Assembly (NCBI RefSeq): GCF_036226665.1
Contig: NZ_CP109007.1
Location: 5,000,501-5,064,500, forward strand
DNA length: 64,000 bases
Source of the DNA: Streptomyces sp. NBC_00691
GTDB lineage: Bacteria > Actinomycetota > Actinomycetes > Streptomycetales > Streptomycetaceae
Reading direction: 5' to 3'
The position numbers and the translations under genes were made by a program. The notes below the pieces were generated by a model, which did no database searches, had not been told where the DNA came from, and saw only the letters and a list, made by a program, of their open reading frames with translations. Below, piece after piece: positions 32,724 to 40,923 of this stretch. Position 1 is the first letter of the stretch. Every line of letters starts with the position of its first letter.

Positions 32724-33329
32724 TCAGGTCCAGAGGTCGGTGATCCGCACGTCCAGCTTCCCGAGCAGCCTGCGCAGCAGCGGCAGCGACAGGCCGATCA
32801 CGTTGCCCGGGTCGCCGTCGATGCCGTCGATGAACGGTGCCGAGCGCCCGTCCAGGGTGAACGCGCCCGCCACGTGCAGCGGTTCGCCGCTCGCCACGTA
32901 CGCCGCGATCTCGGCGTCCGTCGGCTCGCCGAAGCGGACCACGGTGGAGGCCGTCGCCGACTCGTAGCGCTTGGCGGTCGTGTCGTACACGCAGTGACCC
33001 GTCTGGAGGATGCCGACCCGGCCGCGCATCGCCTTCCAGCGCGCGGTGGCCTCCTCCGCGTCGGCCGGCTTGCCGAGGGCCTGCTTGTCGAGCTCCAGGA
33101 CCGAGTCGCAGCCGATGACCAGCGCGCCGAACGCCTCGGGGCGGGCGGCGACATGGGCGGCCTTCGCCTCCGCGAGGGCGAGCGCGAGTTCGGCGGGCGT
33201 CGGGGCCTGCATCGCGTCCTCGTCGACACCGCTCACGATCACCTCGGGGGCGAGCCCGGCCTGGCGGAGCAGGTTGAGGCGGGCGGGGGAGGCGGAGGCG
33301 AGCACGACACGGCGCGGGTCAGCAGTCAT
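32724..33329 (-). CDS. maf: Maf family nucleotide pyrophosphatase
   Basis: A 201-residue Maf-type house-cleaning pyrophosphatase that hydrolyses non-canonical or methylated NTPs (dTTP/UTP-type subfamily) to NMP. The N-terminal signature is VLASASPARLNLLRQAG, with DSVLELD (metal/phosphate Asp) near residue 78 and GHCVYDT later. The start at 33327-33329 lies close to the small membrane peptide gene upstream. Linked by position to division and the acyl-CoA carboxylase genes in many actinobacteria. Confidence 0.94.
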   Translation of the reverse strand: MTADPRRVVLASASPARLNLLRQAGLAPEVIVSGVDEDAMQAPTPAELALALAEAKAAHVAARPEAFGALVIGCDSVLELDKQALGKPADAEEATARWKAMRGRVGILQTGHCVYDTTAKRYESATASTVVRFGEPTDAEIAAYVASGEPLHVAGAFTLDGRSAPFIDGIDGDPGNVIGLSLPLLRRLLGKLDVRITDLWT

Positions 33330-33354
33330 GGGGGCAGCGTAGCCAGTCCGGGGC

Positions 33355-33483
33355 TCAGCGGGCGCTGACCACGAACATCGCCACCACCATCGCCAGCGCC
33401 AGCAGCACGCCCGCGCGGCGGAGCATCGCCTGCATGTCGCGCATGAACTTCGGCGGCTGATTCTTCGGGTCGGACCACAGCAT
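33355..33483 (-). CDS. mmpB: Small morphogenic membrane protein (MmpB-like)
   Basis: A 42-codon gene with a perfect GGAGGC ribosome site. The peptide starts MLWSDPKNQPPKFMRD, then one membrane helix (AGVLLALAMVVAMFVV) and ends SAR. The start motif W-S-D-P-K-x-x-P-P and size match my memory of the Streptomyces morphogenic membrane protein MmpB, a single-pass protein needed for normal sporulation. It is 25 bp upstream of maf on the same strand. The identity is from memory; that it is a real gene is well supported by start, ribosome site and composition. Confidence 0.7.
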   Translation of the reverse strand: MLWSDPKNQPPKFMRDMQAMLRRAGVLLALAMVVAMFVVSAR

Positions 33484-33587
33484 GCCTCCGATCCTGAGGG
33501 CGGGGCGGGCGGGGCGCCTGAGTACGGATACTCAGGCACCCCGGTGCCGAGGGACTATTCGCGGACGAACGGAGGGCCGCCGGACGG

Positions 33588-34256
33588 CTACGCCCGGATG
33601 AACACCCCGTCCCGCGCCGCCGCGAGCGCCGCCGTGACCGCGCGTTCCGCCACGTCCGCGGTGACCTCCTCGCGGGTGACCGCGAAGCGGTAGTAGAGCG
33701 GCGCGGAGACGGCGCGGAGCAGCTCGGTCGGGTCGGTCTCGGCGGGGATCTCGCCGCGGGCCGCGCCCTTGGCGACGACGGGGGCCCATTCGCCGAGCCG
33801 GGTCCGGTAGAAGTCCGCGAGCGCGCGGGCGCAGTCCTCGTCGCAGGCGGCCGCCGCGATGACCGCGCGGAAGACGGCGCCCATCCGCGCGTCGGTGAGG
33901 GTGGCGCGGACGAGTGCGGCGTTGGTCCGCAGGTCGCCCGCGAGGCTGCCGGTGTCGGAGGCGGGCAGGGACTGCTCGGCCATGTCGTGCAGGAGGTCGG
34001 TGACCAGGCCGACGGGGGAGCCCCAGCGGCGGTAGACGGTGGTCTTGCCGACGCCCGCGGTCGCGGCGATCCGGTCCATGTTGAGGGCGTGGAAGCCGGC
34101 GTCGGCGAGCGCGTCCTGGGTGGCGTCGAGGACGGCCCTGCGGACCTTCGCGGTACGGCCGCCGGGGCGCAGGGTGCCGGGCGAGGCCGGCTGGCTCTCA
34201 GTCAAATGGGTCTCCTGTTCCATTAACGCCATCGACTCTGCTACGGTACGGGACAT
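33588..34256 (-). CDS. TetR family regulator of the adjacent MFS exporter
   Basis: A 222-residue TetR repressor if the ATG at 34256 is used; ATGs at 34232 and 34223 are alternatives and none has a clear ribosome site. HTH: HALNMDRIAATAGVGKTTVYRRWGSPVGL near residues 56-84. C-terminal effector domain of the TetR_C_11-like type. Divergent from a DHA2-type MFS gene with an operator-like palindrome at 34258-34281, so it most likely represses both. Confidence 0.9.
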   Translation of the reverse strand: MSRTVAESMALMEQETHLTESQPASPGTLRPGGRTAKVRRAVLDATQDALADAGFHALNMDRIAATAGVGKTTVYRRWGSPVGLVTDLLHDMAEQSLPASDTGSLAGDLRTNAALVRATLTDARMGAVFRAVIAAAACDEDCARALADFYRTRLGEWAPVVAKGAARGEIPAETDPTELLRAVSAPLYYRFAVTREEVTADVAERAVTAALAAARDGVFIRA

Positions 34257-34257
34257 C

Positions 34258-34281
34258 TTAACGGAACCAGTCTCCCATTAA
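34258..34281. promoter_or_regulatory. TetR-type operator
   Basis: A 24-bp imperfect palindrome beginning TTAACGGAACCA and ending CTCCCATTAA, 8 of 12 symmetric positions matching, between the divergent TetR and MFS starts and touching the MFS ribosome site AAGGAG. Confidence 0.55.
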
Positions 34282-34293
34282 GGAGTCGTACGC

Positions 34294-35712
34294 ATGGTTG
34301 CCCTGGATCACCCCACGCCCGTCGAACCGCCCGTGGACCGGACCGCCGGGCCGGCGGACGCCCGTATGACCGGACGGATGCGGCTCGTCCTCGTCGTCCT
34401 CCTCCTCGCCCAGTTCATGCTCGCCGTCGACTTCTCGATCCTGAACGTCGCCCTGCCCGTCATCGGTCAGGGACTCGGCTTCAGTCTCGGCGGCCTCCAG
34501 TGGATCGCCACCGCCTTCGCCCTCGCGGCGGCCGGATTCACCCTGCTCTTCGGGCGCGTCGCCGACCTCGTCGGCCGCCGCCGGCTCTTCCTCGGCGGCA
34601 TGGCGCTCCTCGGCGTCTCCTCCCTCGTCGGCGGCCTCGCCACCGGCCCCGAGATGCTGATGGCCGCCCGCGTCGCCCAGGGCCTCGCCACCGCCGCCGT
34701 CACCCCCGCGGGGCTCTCCCTGCTCACCGCCTCCTTCCCCGAGGGCCCGCTCCGAGCCCGCGCGCTCGGACTCAACGGCGCCCTCATGTCCGCGGGCTTC
34801 ACCACCGGCGCGATCCTCGGCGGCGTCCTCACCGACCTGCTCTCCTGGCGCTGGGCGTTCCTCGTCAACGTGCCGGTGGCCCTCGCCGTCCTCCTCGTCG
34901 CCCCCGCCGTCCTCACCGAGAGCCGCCCGGCCGTCCGCCCCCGCCTCGACGTACCCGGCGCGATCACCGTCACCGGCGGACTGCTCGCCCTCGTCTACGG
35001 CCTGACCGTCAGCGGCGAACACGGCTGGACCGACCCGACCGCACTCGTCGCCCTCGCCGCCGGCGCCGCGCTCCTGGTCGCCTTCGTCCTCGTCGAACGC
35101 CGGGCCGCCGCCCCCCTCGTCCCGATCCACATCCTCAAGCGCCGCACCGTCGTCTGGGGCAACCTCGCCGGGCTCGTCGCCTTCGTCACCGAGACCTCGC
35201 TGGTCTTCCTGATGACGCTCTACCTCCAGGACGTCCTCGACTTCTCCCCGCTCGCCGCCGGCCTCTCCTTCGGCGTCCTCGGCGCGGGCACCGTCCTCGG
35301 CGGGGTGTTCGCCTCCCGCTTCATCGGCCGCTTCGGCGCCCGCACGGCCCTGGTCTCCGGCGGTCTCCTCCAGGCCGTCGCGACCCTCGCCCTGTACGGA
35401 CTCGGCGAGGGCCCGGGAAGCCTCTGGCTGCTCCTCGCGGCGACCTTCGCGGGCGGCGTCGGCAACATGCTCGCGATCGTCGGCTTCATGGTCACCGCCA
35501 CCTCCGGGATCCCCGACCACGAGCAGGGCACGGCGACCGGGCTCGCGACCATGACCCAGCAGATCGGCATCACCATGGGCACCCCGATCATGAGCGCCGT
35601 CGTCGTCACCTCACCCGTGCTCCTCGACGGCATCGGCCTCGCGGTCCTGGTGAACGCCGCGATCGTCGCCGCCGGAGCCGTCCTGGCCGGCCTCTTCCTG
35701 CGCCGCACGTGA
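34294..35712 (+). CDS. MFS transporter, DHA2-like
   Basis: A 472-residue, 14-helix MFS drug exporter. Helix 1 holds MLAVDFSILNVALPVIGQGLG, a DHA2 motif, and the motif A loop reads FGRVADLVGRRRLFLGG. The ATG at 34294 follows AAGGAGTCGTACGC. Divergently paired with a TetR repressor, and followed by a strong hairpin, so it is a monocistronic inducible exporter. Substrate is unknown. Confidence 0.93.
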   Translation: MVALDHPTPVEPPVDRTAGPADARMTGRMRLVLVVLLLAQFMLAVDFSILNVALPVIGQGLGFSLGGLQWIATAFALAAAGFTLLFGRVADLVGRRRLFLGGMALLGVSSLVGGLATGPEMLMAARVAQGLATAAVTPAGLSLLTASFPEGPLRARALGLNGALMSAGFTTGAILGGVLTDLLSWRWAFLVNVPVALAVLLVAPAVLTESRPAVRPRLDVPGAITVTGGLLALVYGLTVSGEHGWTDPTALVALAAGAALLVAFVLVERRAAAPLVPIHILKRRTVVWGNLAGLVAFVTETSLVFLMTLYLQDVLDFSPLAAGLSFGVLGAGTVLGGVFASRFIGRFGARTALVSGGLLQAVATLALYGLGEGPGSLWLLLAATFAGGVGNMLAIVGFMVTATSGIPDHEQGTATGLATMTQQIGITMGTPIMSAVVVTSPVLLDGIGLAVLVNAAIVAAGAVLAGLFLRRT

Positions 35713-35742
35713 CGGGTGGCGGGACAGCACCCGAGCAGGACA

Positions 35743-35785
35743 CGGGAAGGGCCGGACCCCCACGGGGGGAGTCCGGCCCTTCCCG
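35743..35785. terminator. Bidirectional terminator, 15-bp perfect stem
   Basis: CGGGAAGGGCCGGAC (35743-35757) and GTCCGGCCCTTCCCG (35771-35785), between the MFS gene and the convergent carboxylase epsilon gene. Confidence 0.88.
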
Positions 35786-35799
35786 GTGTTCTACGGGCG

Positions 35800-36012
35800 C
35801 TACACCGGCCAGTACGACCGCGCCCAGGCCCGCGGACCCGGCCGGGGGCGTACCGACCGCGCGATCCGGGACGGGTCCGACCAGCCCTCCGGCACCGCCG
35901 GGCCGCCGCCCTCGGCGGACGCCGCCGCCGTCGCGGCGGCCCGCGCCTGAACCACCGCCAGTGCGGCGGCCAACTCCTCCGGGGTCGGGTTTCCTCGTAC
36001 GACCTTGATCAT
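35800..36012 (-). CDS. pccE: Acyl-CoA carboxylase epsilon subunit
   Basis: A 70-residue epsilon subunit that stimulates the actinobacterial acyl-CoA carboxylase complex by docking on the beta subunit. It starts MIKVVRGNPTPEELAALLAV-like (here MIKVVRGNPTPEELAAALAV), the family signature, and ends in an Arg/Pro/Trp-rich tail. Start ATG at 36010-36012, 32 bp after pccB on the same strand, so cotranscribed. Length fits PccE (about 65). Confidence 0.93.
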   Translation of the reverse strand: MIKVVRGNPTPEELAAALAVVQARAAATAAASAEGGGPAVPEGWSDPSRIARSVRPRPGPRAWARSYWPV

Positions 36013-36044
36013 GTCGACTCCTTGAAGGTCAGGTCCGGGGAGGC

Positions 36045-37643
36045 CTAGAGCGGGATGTTGCCGTGCTTCTTCGGAGGCAGGGATTCCCGCTTCGTACGCA
36101 GCTGACGCAGCCCCTTCACGATCTGCGGGCGCGTGTCCGACGGCATGACCACACCGTCGATGTACCCGCGCTCGGCCGCCGTGTACGGGTTGAGCAGCGC
36201 GTCCTCGTACTCCCGGATCAGCCGCGCCCGCACCGCCTCGACGTCCTCGCCGTCCGCCTCCGCGATCGTGCGCCGGTGCAGGATGTTGACCGCGCCCTGC
36301 GCGCCCATGACCGCGATCTGCGCCGTCGGCCACGCCAGGTTCAGGTCCGCGCCCAGGTGCTTGGAGCCCATGACGTCGTACGCGCCGCCGAAGGCCTTCC
36401 GCGTGATGACCGTGATCAGCGGGACCGTGGCCTCCGCGTACGCGTAGATCAGCTTCGCGCCGCGCCGGATGATGCCGCCGTACTCCTGGTCCACACCCGG
36501 CAGGAAGCCCGGCACGTCCACGAAGGTGAGGACCGGGATGTTGAACGCGTCGCAGGTGCGGACGAACCGCGCGGCCTTCTCGGACGCGTCGATGTCGAGG
36601 CAGCCCGCGAACTGCATCGGCTGGTTGGCGACCACACCGACCGGGAAACCCTCCACGCGGCCGAAGCCGGTCAGGATGTTCGGCGCGAACAGCGACTGGG
36701 TCTCCAGGAACTCGCCGTCGTCGAGGACGTGCTCGATGACCTTGTGCATGTCGTACGGCTGGTTCGCCGAGTCCGGGATCAGCGTGTCCAGCTCGCGGTC
36801 CTCGTCCGACACCTCGGTCTCCGCGACCTCCGGGAAGGTCGGCGGCTCGGAGAGGTTGTTCGACGGCAGGTACGACAGCAGGGACTTCACGTACTCGATG
36901 GCGTCCTTCTCGTCCCCCGCCATGTGGTGCGCCACGCCCGAGGTCGCGTTGTGCGTCCGCGCGCCGCCCAGCTCCTCGAAGCCCACGTCCTCACCGGTCA
37001 CCGTCTTGATGACGTCGGGACCCGTGATGAACATGTGCGACGTCTGGTCCACCATCACCGTGAAGTCGGTGATCGCGGGGGAGTACACCGCGCCACCCGC
37101 GCACGGGCCGACGACCAGCGAGATCTGCGGGATCACCCCGGACGCGTGGGTGTTGCGGCGGAAGATCTCGCCGTACATGCCGAGCGCGCTCACACCCTCC
37201 TGGATACGGGCGCCGCCGGAGTCGTTGATGCCGATGACGGGGCAGCCCGTCTTCAGCGCGAAGTCCATCACCTTGATGATCTTCTGGCCGTACGTCTCAC
37301 CGAGCGCCCCGCCGAAGACCGTGAAGTCCTGCGAGAAGACGGCCACCGGACGCCCGTCGACCGTGCCGTAGCCCGTGACGACACCGTCTCCGTACGGCCG
37401 GTTCTTCTCCAGGCCGAAGTTGGTCGACCGGTGCCGGGCCAACTCGTCCAGCTCGACGAACGAGCCCTCGTCGAGCAGCAGCGCGATCCGTTCGCGCGCG
37501 GTCAGTTTGCCCTTCGCGTGCTGCTTCTCCACCGCACGCTCCGAGCCGGCATGGGTGGCCTCGTCGATACGGCGCTTGAGGTCCGCGATCTTGCCTGCGG
37601 TCGTGTGAATGTCGATCTCGTACTGCTCTGCCGGCTCGGACAT
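36045..37643 (-). CDS. pccB: Propionyl-CoA carboxylase beta subunit PccB
   Basis: A 532-residue carboxyltransferase that moves CO2 from carboxybiotin on AccA to propionyl-CoA, giving methylmalonyl-CoA. The acyl-CoA oxyanion loops are GDGVVTGYGTVDGRPV, GGARIQEGVSAL and GAKLIYAYAEA, with a second set around KAFGGAYDVMGSK. The Asp in GGAYDVMGS corresponds to Asp422, which I recall as setting PccB's substrate choice in S. coelicolor. Followed by pccE. The promoter faces birA across a small palindrome. Confidence 0.96.
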   Translation of the reverse strand: MSEPAEQYEIDIHTTAGKIADLKRRIDEATHAGSERAVEKQHAKGKLTARERIALLLDEGSFVELDELARHRSTNFGLEKNRPYGDGVVTGYGTVDGRPVAVFSQDFTVFGGALGETYGQKIIKVMDFALKTGCPVIGINDSGGARIQEGVSALGMYGEIFRRNTHASGVIPQISLVVGPCAGGAVYSPAITDFTVMVDQTSHMFITGPDVIKTVTGEDVGFEELGGARTHNATSGVAHHMAGDEKDAIEYVKSLLSYLPSNNLSEPPTFPEVAETEVSDEDRELDTLIPDSANQPYDMHKVIEHVLDDGEFLETQSLFAPNILTGFGRVEGFPVGVVANQPMQFAGCLDIDASEKAARFVRTCDAFNIPVLTFVDVPGFLPGVDQEYGGIIRRGAKLIYAYAEATVPLITVITRKAFGGAYDVMGSKHLGADLNLAWPTAQIAVMGAQGAVNILHRRTIAEADGEDVEAVRARLIREYEDALLNPYTAAERGYIDGVVMPSDTRPQIVKGLRQLRTKRESLPPKKHGNIPL

Positions 37644-37720
37644 CGGGATGCGGCTCCCTGCCTGGTCACGGGGGGTTCGTTGACTACGAATGGGCTACTG
37701 CTCAGCTACTGAGCCGTAGC

Positions 37721-37736
37721 GTATCGACGCCGATAC
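37721..37736. promoter_or_regulatory. Palindrome between divergent pccB and birA
   Basis: GTATCG (37721-37726) and CGATAC (37731-37736), a perfect inverted repeat around ACGC, 42 bp before birA and 78 bp before pccB. A nearby CTACTGCTCAGCTACTGAG adds further dyad symmetry. The binding protein is unknown. Confidence 0.45.
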
Positions 37737-37777
37737 GGTTCGGCACTGCGGTCTTTGCCACACCTAGTCTGGCTTGC

Positions 37778-38629
37778 ATGACGTCCTCCCAAGGCTCCGG
37801 CGGACCCTGGTCCGACCTCGACCGGCCCCCGCTGAACGCCCCCGCACTGCGCCGCGCCCTCGTCCTTCCCGACGGCCTGTGGACCTCGCTCGACGTGGTC
37901 ACGAGCACCGGATCCACCAACAGCGACCTCGCCGCCCGCGCCGACGAGCTGCCCGAGGGCGCCGTGCTCGTCGCCGAGGAACAGACTTCGGGCCGCGGCC
38001 GCCTCGACCGCAGCTGGACGGCACCCGCCCGCTCCGGACTCTTCCTCTCCGTGCTCCTCAAGCCCGAGGTGCCGGTCCACCGCTGGGGCTGGCTCCCGCT
38101 GCTCACCGGTGTCGCCGCCGCGACCGGCCTCGCGAAGGCCGCCGGGGTCGACATGTCCCTCAAGTGGCCCAACGACCTGCTGGTTTCCGTCGGAGGCGAG
38201 GAACGCAAGACCGGCGGCATCCTCGCCGAGCGGGCCGGCGCGGACGGCATCGTCGTCGGCCTCGGCATCAACGTCAGCCTCCGTGAGGAGGAGCTCCCCG
38301 TGCCCGCGGCCGGTTCGCTGCTCCTCGCGAGCGCGGTCTCCACCGACCGCGACACCCTCCTGCGGGCCGTCCTGCGCTCCCTCGCCGAGTGGTACGGCGA
38401 CTGGGTACGGGCCGACGGCGACCCCGACCGGTCCGGCCTCCAGGCGGCCTACGCGGCCGGCTGCGCGACCCTCGGCCGCCGCGTCAGGGCCGAGCTGCCG
38501 GGCGAGCGCATGCTGGAGGGCGAGGCGGTGGCCCTGGACGGCGACGGCCGCCTGGTGGTCGCCACGGAGGGCGGCGGCACGGAAGCGGTGGGCGCGGGCG
38601 ACATCGTCCACCTCCGATCGGCCACCTGA
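37778..38629 (+). CDS. birA: Biotin-[acetyl-CoA carboxylase] ligase
   Basis: A 283-residue biotin protein ligase that makes biotinyl-AMP and biotinylates the AccA lysine. It has the ligase motifs GSTNSDLAAR, EQTSGRGRLDRSW (biotinyl-AMP loop), KWPNDLLV, KTGGILAE, and GLGINV. No DNA-binding HTH is present, so it is a group I ligase without repressor function. A TAGTCT -10 box sits 7 bp before the ATG with no Shine-Dalgarno, indicating leaderless translation. Divergent from pccB, tying carrier modification to carboxylase genes. Confidence 0.95.
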   Translation: MTSSQGSGGPWSDLDRPPLNAPALRRALVLPDGLWTSLDVVTSTGSTNSDLAARADELPEGAVLVAEEQTSGRGRLDRSWTAPARSGLFLSVLLKPEVPVHRWGWLPLLTGVAAATGLAKAAGVDMSLKWPNDLLVSVGGEERKTGGILAERAGADGIVVGLGINVSLREEELPVPAAGSLLLASAVSTDRDTLLRAVLRSLAEWYGDWVRADGDPDRSGLQAAYAAGCATLGRRVRAELPGERMLEGEAVALDGDGRLVVATEGGGTEAVGAGDIVHLRSAT

Positions 38630-38845
38630 CATTCCCGCCCGCGGCGCGCGGCGCCCTCCCGGCCGTCCGCCCCGAGGGCCCGTGCGCCCCGGGGCCGCAC
38701 GACAGGAGGGCCCGCACGACAGGCCCCGGAACACAGGCGGCAGCGTTCAAGGCGTGAGCCAAGCCACAGCTGTCGTATCGTGGACCGCGATCCAGGGCGA
38801 CAGATCGGCAGGGCAAGTGGGCAGGGAACGGGCAGGAGGCGGCCG

Positions 38846-39988
38846 GTGACCGTCGACGACGAGAACGAGGGCGGCGCGCCCGAGCCTCCCACGTACCCCA
38901 CCCCCCATCACGAGGTCGACCACACGGCCGAGCCGAGCGACGATCCGCTCGCCATCCGGCTCGAACAGCTCATCCTCGGCGCGGACCGCCGCTACACCCC
39001 GTTCCAGGCCGCCCGCACGGCGGGCGTCTCCATGGAACTCGCCTCCCGTTTCTGGCGCGCCATGGGCTTCGCCGACATCGGCCAGGCCAAGGCCCTCACC
39101 GAGGCAGACGTCCTCGCGCTGCGCCGGCTGGCCGGTCTCGTCGAGGCCGGGCTGCTCAGCGAGCCGATGGCCGTACAGGTGGCCCGCTCCACCGGACAGA
39201 CCACCGCCCGGCTCGCCGAGTGGCAGATCGACTCCTTCCTGGAAGGCCTCACCGAGCCGCCCGAGCCCGGAATGACCCGCACCGAGGTCACGTATCCGCT
39301 GGTCGAGCTGCTCCTGCCCGAGCTGGAGGAGTTCCTCATCTACGTCTGGCGGCGGCAGCTCGCCGCCGCCACCGGCCGGGTGCTCGTGCAGGCCGCCGAC
39401 GACGAGGAGATGGTCGACCGGCGGCTCGCGGTCGGCTTCGCGGACCTGGTCGGCTTCACCCGGCTGACCCGCCGCCTGGAGGAGGAGGAGCTCGGCGAAC
39501 TCGTCGAGGCCTTCGAGACGACCTGCGCCGACCTGGTCGCCGCGCACGGCGGCCGCCTCATCAAGACCCTCGGCGACGAAGTGCTCTACGCGGCGGACGA
39601 CGCCGGCACGGCCGCCGAGATCGCGCTGCGGCTGATCGAGACCCTCAGCCACGACGACACGATGCCCGCCCTGCGCGTCGGCATCGCCTTCGGCACGGTG
39701 ACGACCCGGATGGGCGACGTCTTCGGCACGACCGTGAACCTGGCGAGCCGGCTCACCTCGATAGCGCCGAAGGACGCCGTCCTCGTCGACGGCGCGCTCG
39801 CGGAGGAGCTGTCCAGGACGGGCGAGGCGCCCGTCTCGGAGACGGAGGCCGCCGAGGAGGCCGCCCGCGCGGAGAAGGAGGGCCGCCAGGCCGCCACGTA
39901 CCGCTTCGCGCTCCAGCCGATGTGGCAGCGGCCCGTCCGCGGTCTCGGCGTCGTCGAACCCTGGCTCCTGACCCGCCGCCCCACCTAG
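38846..39988 (+). CDS. cya: Adenylate cyclase (class III)
   Basis: A 380-residue class III adenylate cyclase, the length I recall for S. coelicolor Cya, the main cAMP source for germination and antibiotic control. The first ~180 residues are a helical region with a winged-HTH-like segment (TPFQAARTAGVSMELASRFWRAMGF). The cyclase domain has the metal-binding FADLVGFTRLTRR, TLGDEVLYAADD and VNLASRLTSIAP. GTG at 38846 after GGCAGGAGG. Upstream gene is birA, separated by 216 bp. Confidence 0.94.
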   Translation: MTVDDENEGGAPEPPTYPTPHHEVDHTAEPSDDPLAIRLEQLILGADRRYTPFQAARTAGVSMELASRFWRAMGFADIGQAKALTEADVLALRRLAGLVEAGLLSEPMAVQVARSTGQTTARLAEWQIDSFLEGLTEPPEPGMTRTEVTYPLVELLLPELEEFLIYVWRRQLAAATGRVLVQAADDEEMVDRRLAVGFADLVGFTRLTRRLEEEELGELVEAFETTCADLVAAHGGRLIKTLGDEVLYAADDAGTAAEIALRLIETLSHDDTMPALRVGIAFGTVTTRMGDVFGTTVNLASRLTSIAPKDAVLVDGALAEELSRTGEAPVSETEAAEEAARAEKEGRQAATYRFALQPMWQRPVRGLGVVEPWLLTRRPT

Positions 39989-40005
39989 GATCTCCCGTGA
40001 ACGTC

Positions 40006-40023
40006 TGTTAACAGCCGTTAACA
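40006..40023. promoter_or_regulatory. GTTAA-N6-TTAAC palindrome upstream of the enoyl-CoA hydratase gene
   Basis: TGTTAACAGCCGTTAACA, perfect 7-bp arms, 26 bp before the start at 40049. It contains GTTAA-N6-TTAAC, which I recall as the motif of the short-chain acyl-CoA repressor AccR of S. avermitilis. Confidence 0.55.
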
Positions 40024-40048
40024 GGCTCTGGATCGGGAGGGTGCGGTC

Positions 40049-40843
40049 ATGTCCGAGCAGCGCTTCGGTGAGTTCGTGGTGGTCCGGAAGGACGGGAGCG
40101 GGCACGTCGCCGAGCTGGTCCTCGACCGGCCCAAGGCGATGAACGCCGTCTCCTCCGAGATGGCCCGCTCCCTCGGCGCCGCCTGCGACGCGCTCGCCGC
40201 CGACCCCGCGGTCCGCGTCACCGTGCTGACCTCGTCGAACGACCGCGCCTTCTGCGTCGGCGCCGACCTCAAGGAGCGCAACTCCTTCACCGACGCCGAG
40301 CTGGTCCGCCAGCGGCCGACGGCCCGCGCCGCCTACACCGGCGTCCTGGAGCTGCCCATGCCGACCGTCGCCGCCGTGCATGGCTTCGCCCTCGGCGGCG
40401 GCTTCGAGCTGGCCCTCGCCTGCGACGTGATCGTGGCCGACGCGACCGCCGTGGTCGGTCTCCCCGAGGTGTCCGTGGGCGTCATCCCGGGCGGCGGCGG
40501 TACGCAGCTGCTGCCCCGTCGGGTGGGTGCGGCGCGCGCCGCCGAGCTGGTCTTCACGGCCCGCCGGGTGGAGGCCGCGGAGGCCCGTGAGCTGGGTCTG
40601 GTCGACCTCCTGGAGGAGGACGCGCGGACGGCGGCCCTGGAGCTGGCCGGCCGGATCGCGGCGAACTCGCCGGTCGGCCTGCGGGCCGCGAAGAAGGCCA
40701 TGCGGCTGGGCCAGGGCCTGGACCTGCGGGCGGGCCTGGAGGTCGAGGACGCGGCCTGGCGTTCGGTGGCGTTCTCGGGGGACCGTGCGGAGGGCGTGGC
40801 GGCCTTCAACGAGAAGCGGAAGCCGAACTGGCCGGGCGAGTAG
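40049..40843 (+). CDS. Enoyl-CoA hydratase/isomerase family protein
   Basis: A 264-residue crotonase-fold enzyme. Oxyanion and catalytic stretches are seen: AFCVGADLKE near residue 71, GFALGGGFELALACD near 113, and PEVSVGVIPGGGGTQLLPRRVG with the Glu/Gly active-site pattern of enoyl-CoA hydratases. It probably hydrates a short-chain enoyl-CoA in fatty acid or branched-chain amino acid breakdown. ATG at 40049 after GGGAGGGTGCGGTC. The palindrome just upstream suggests regulation by acyl-CoA supply. Confidence 0.93.
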   Translation: MSEQRFGEFVVVRKDGSGHVAELVLDRPKAMNAVSSEMARSLGAACDALAADPAVRVTVLTSSNDRAFCVGADLKERNSFTDAELVRQRPTARAAYTGVLELPMPTVAAVHGFALGGGFELALACDVIVADATAVVGLPEVSVGVIPGGGGTQLLPRRVGAARAAELVFTARRVEAAEARELGLVDLLEEDARTAALELAGRIAANSPVGLRAAKKAMRLGQGLDLRAGLEVEDAAWRSVAFSGDRAEGVAAFNEKRKPNWPGE

Positions 40844-40863
40844 GTACTCCCGGTCTGTACTGA

Positions 40864-40882
40864 ACGTCACTGACGGTGACGT
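40864..40882. promoter_or_regulatory. ACGTCAC-N5-GTGACGT palindrome upstream of the GGDEF gene
   Basis: Perfect 7-bp arms (40864-40870 and 40876-40882), 41 bp before the start. The inner TCAC-N5-GTGA has the spacing of BldD sites (TnAC-N5-GTnA), although the centre differs from the usual CWG. Confidence 0.5.
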
Positions 40883-40923
40883 CTCAAAAGGGAAAACAGG
40901 TCGAACCTCCCTAAGCTGGAGGA

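Noticed and set aside
34223..34256. Alternative start of the TetR gene at 34223 or 34232
   Set aside because: Neither has a better ribosome site than the ATG at 34256. The first was kept, with the uncertainty stated.
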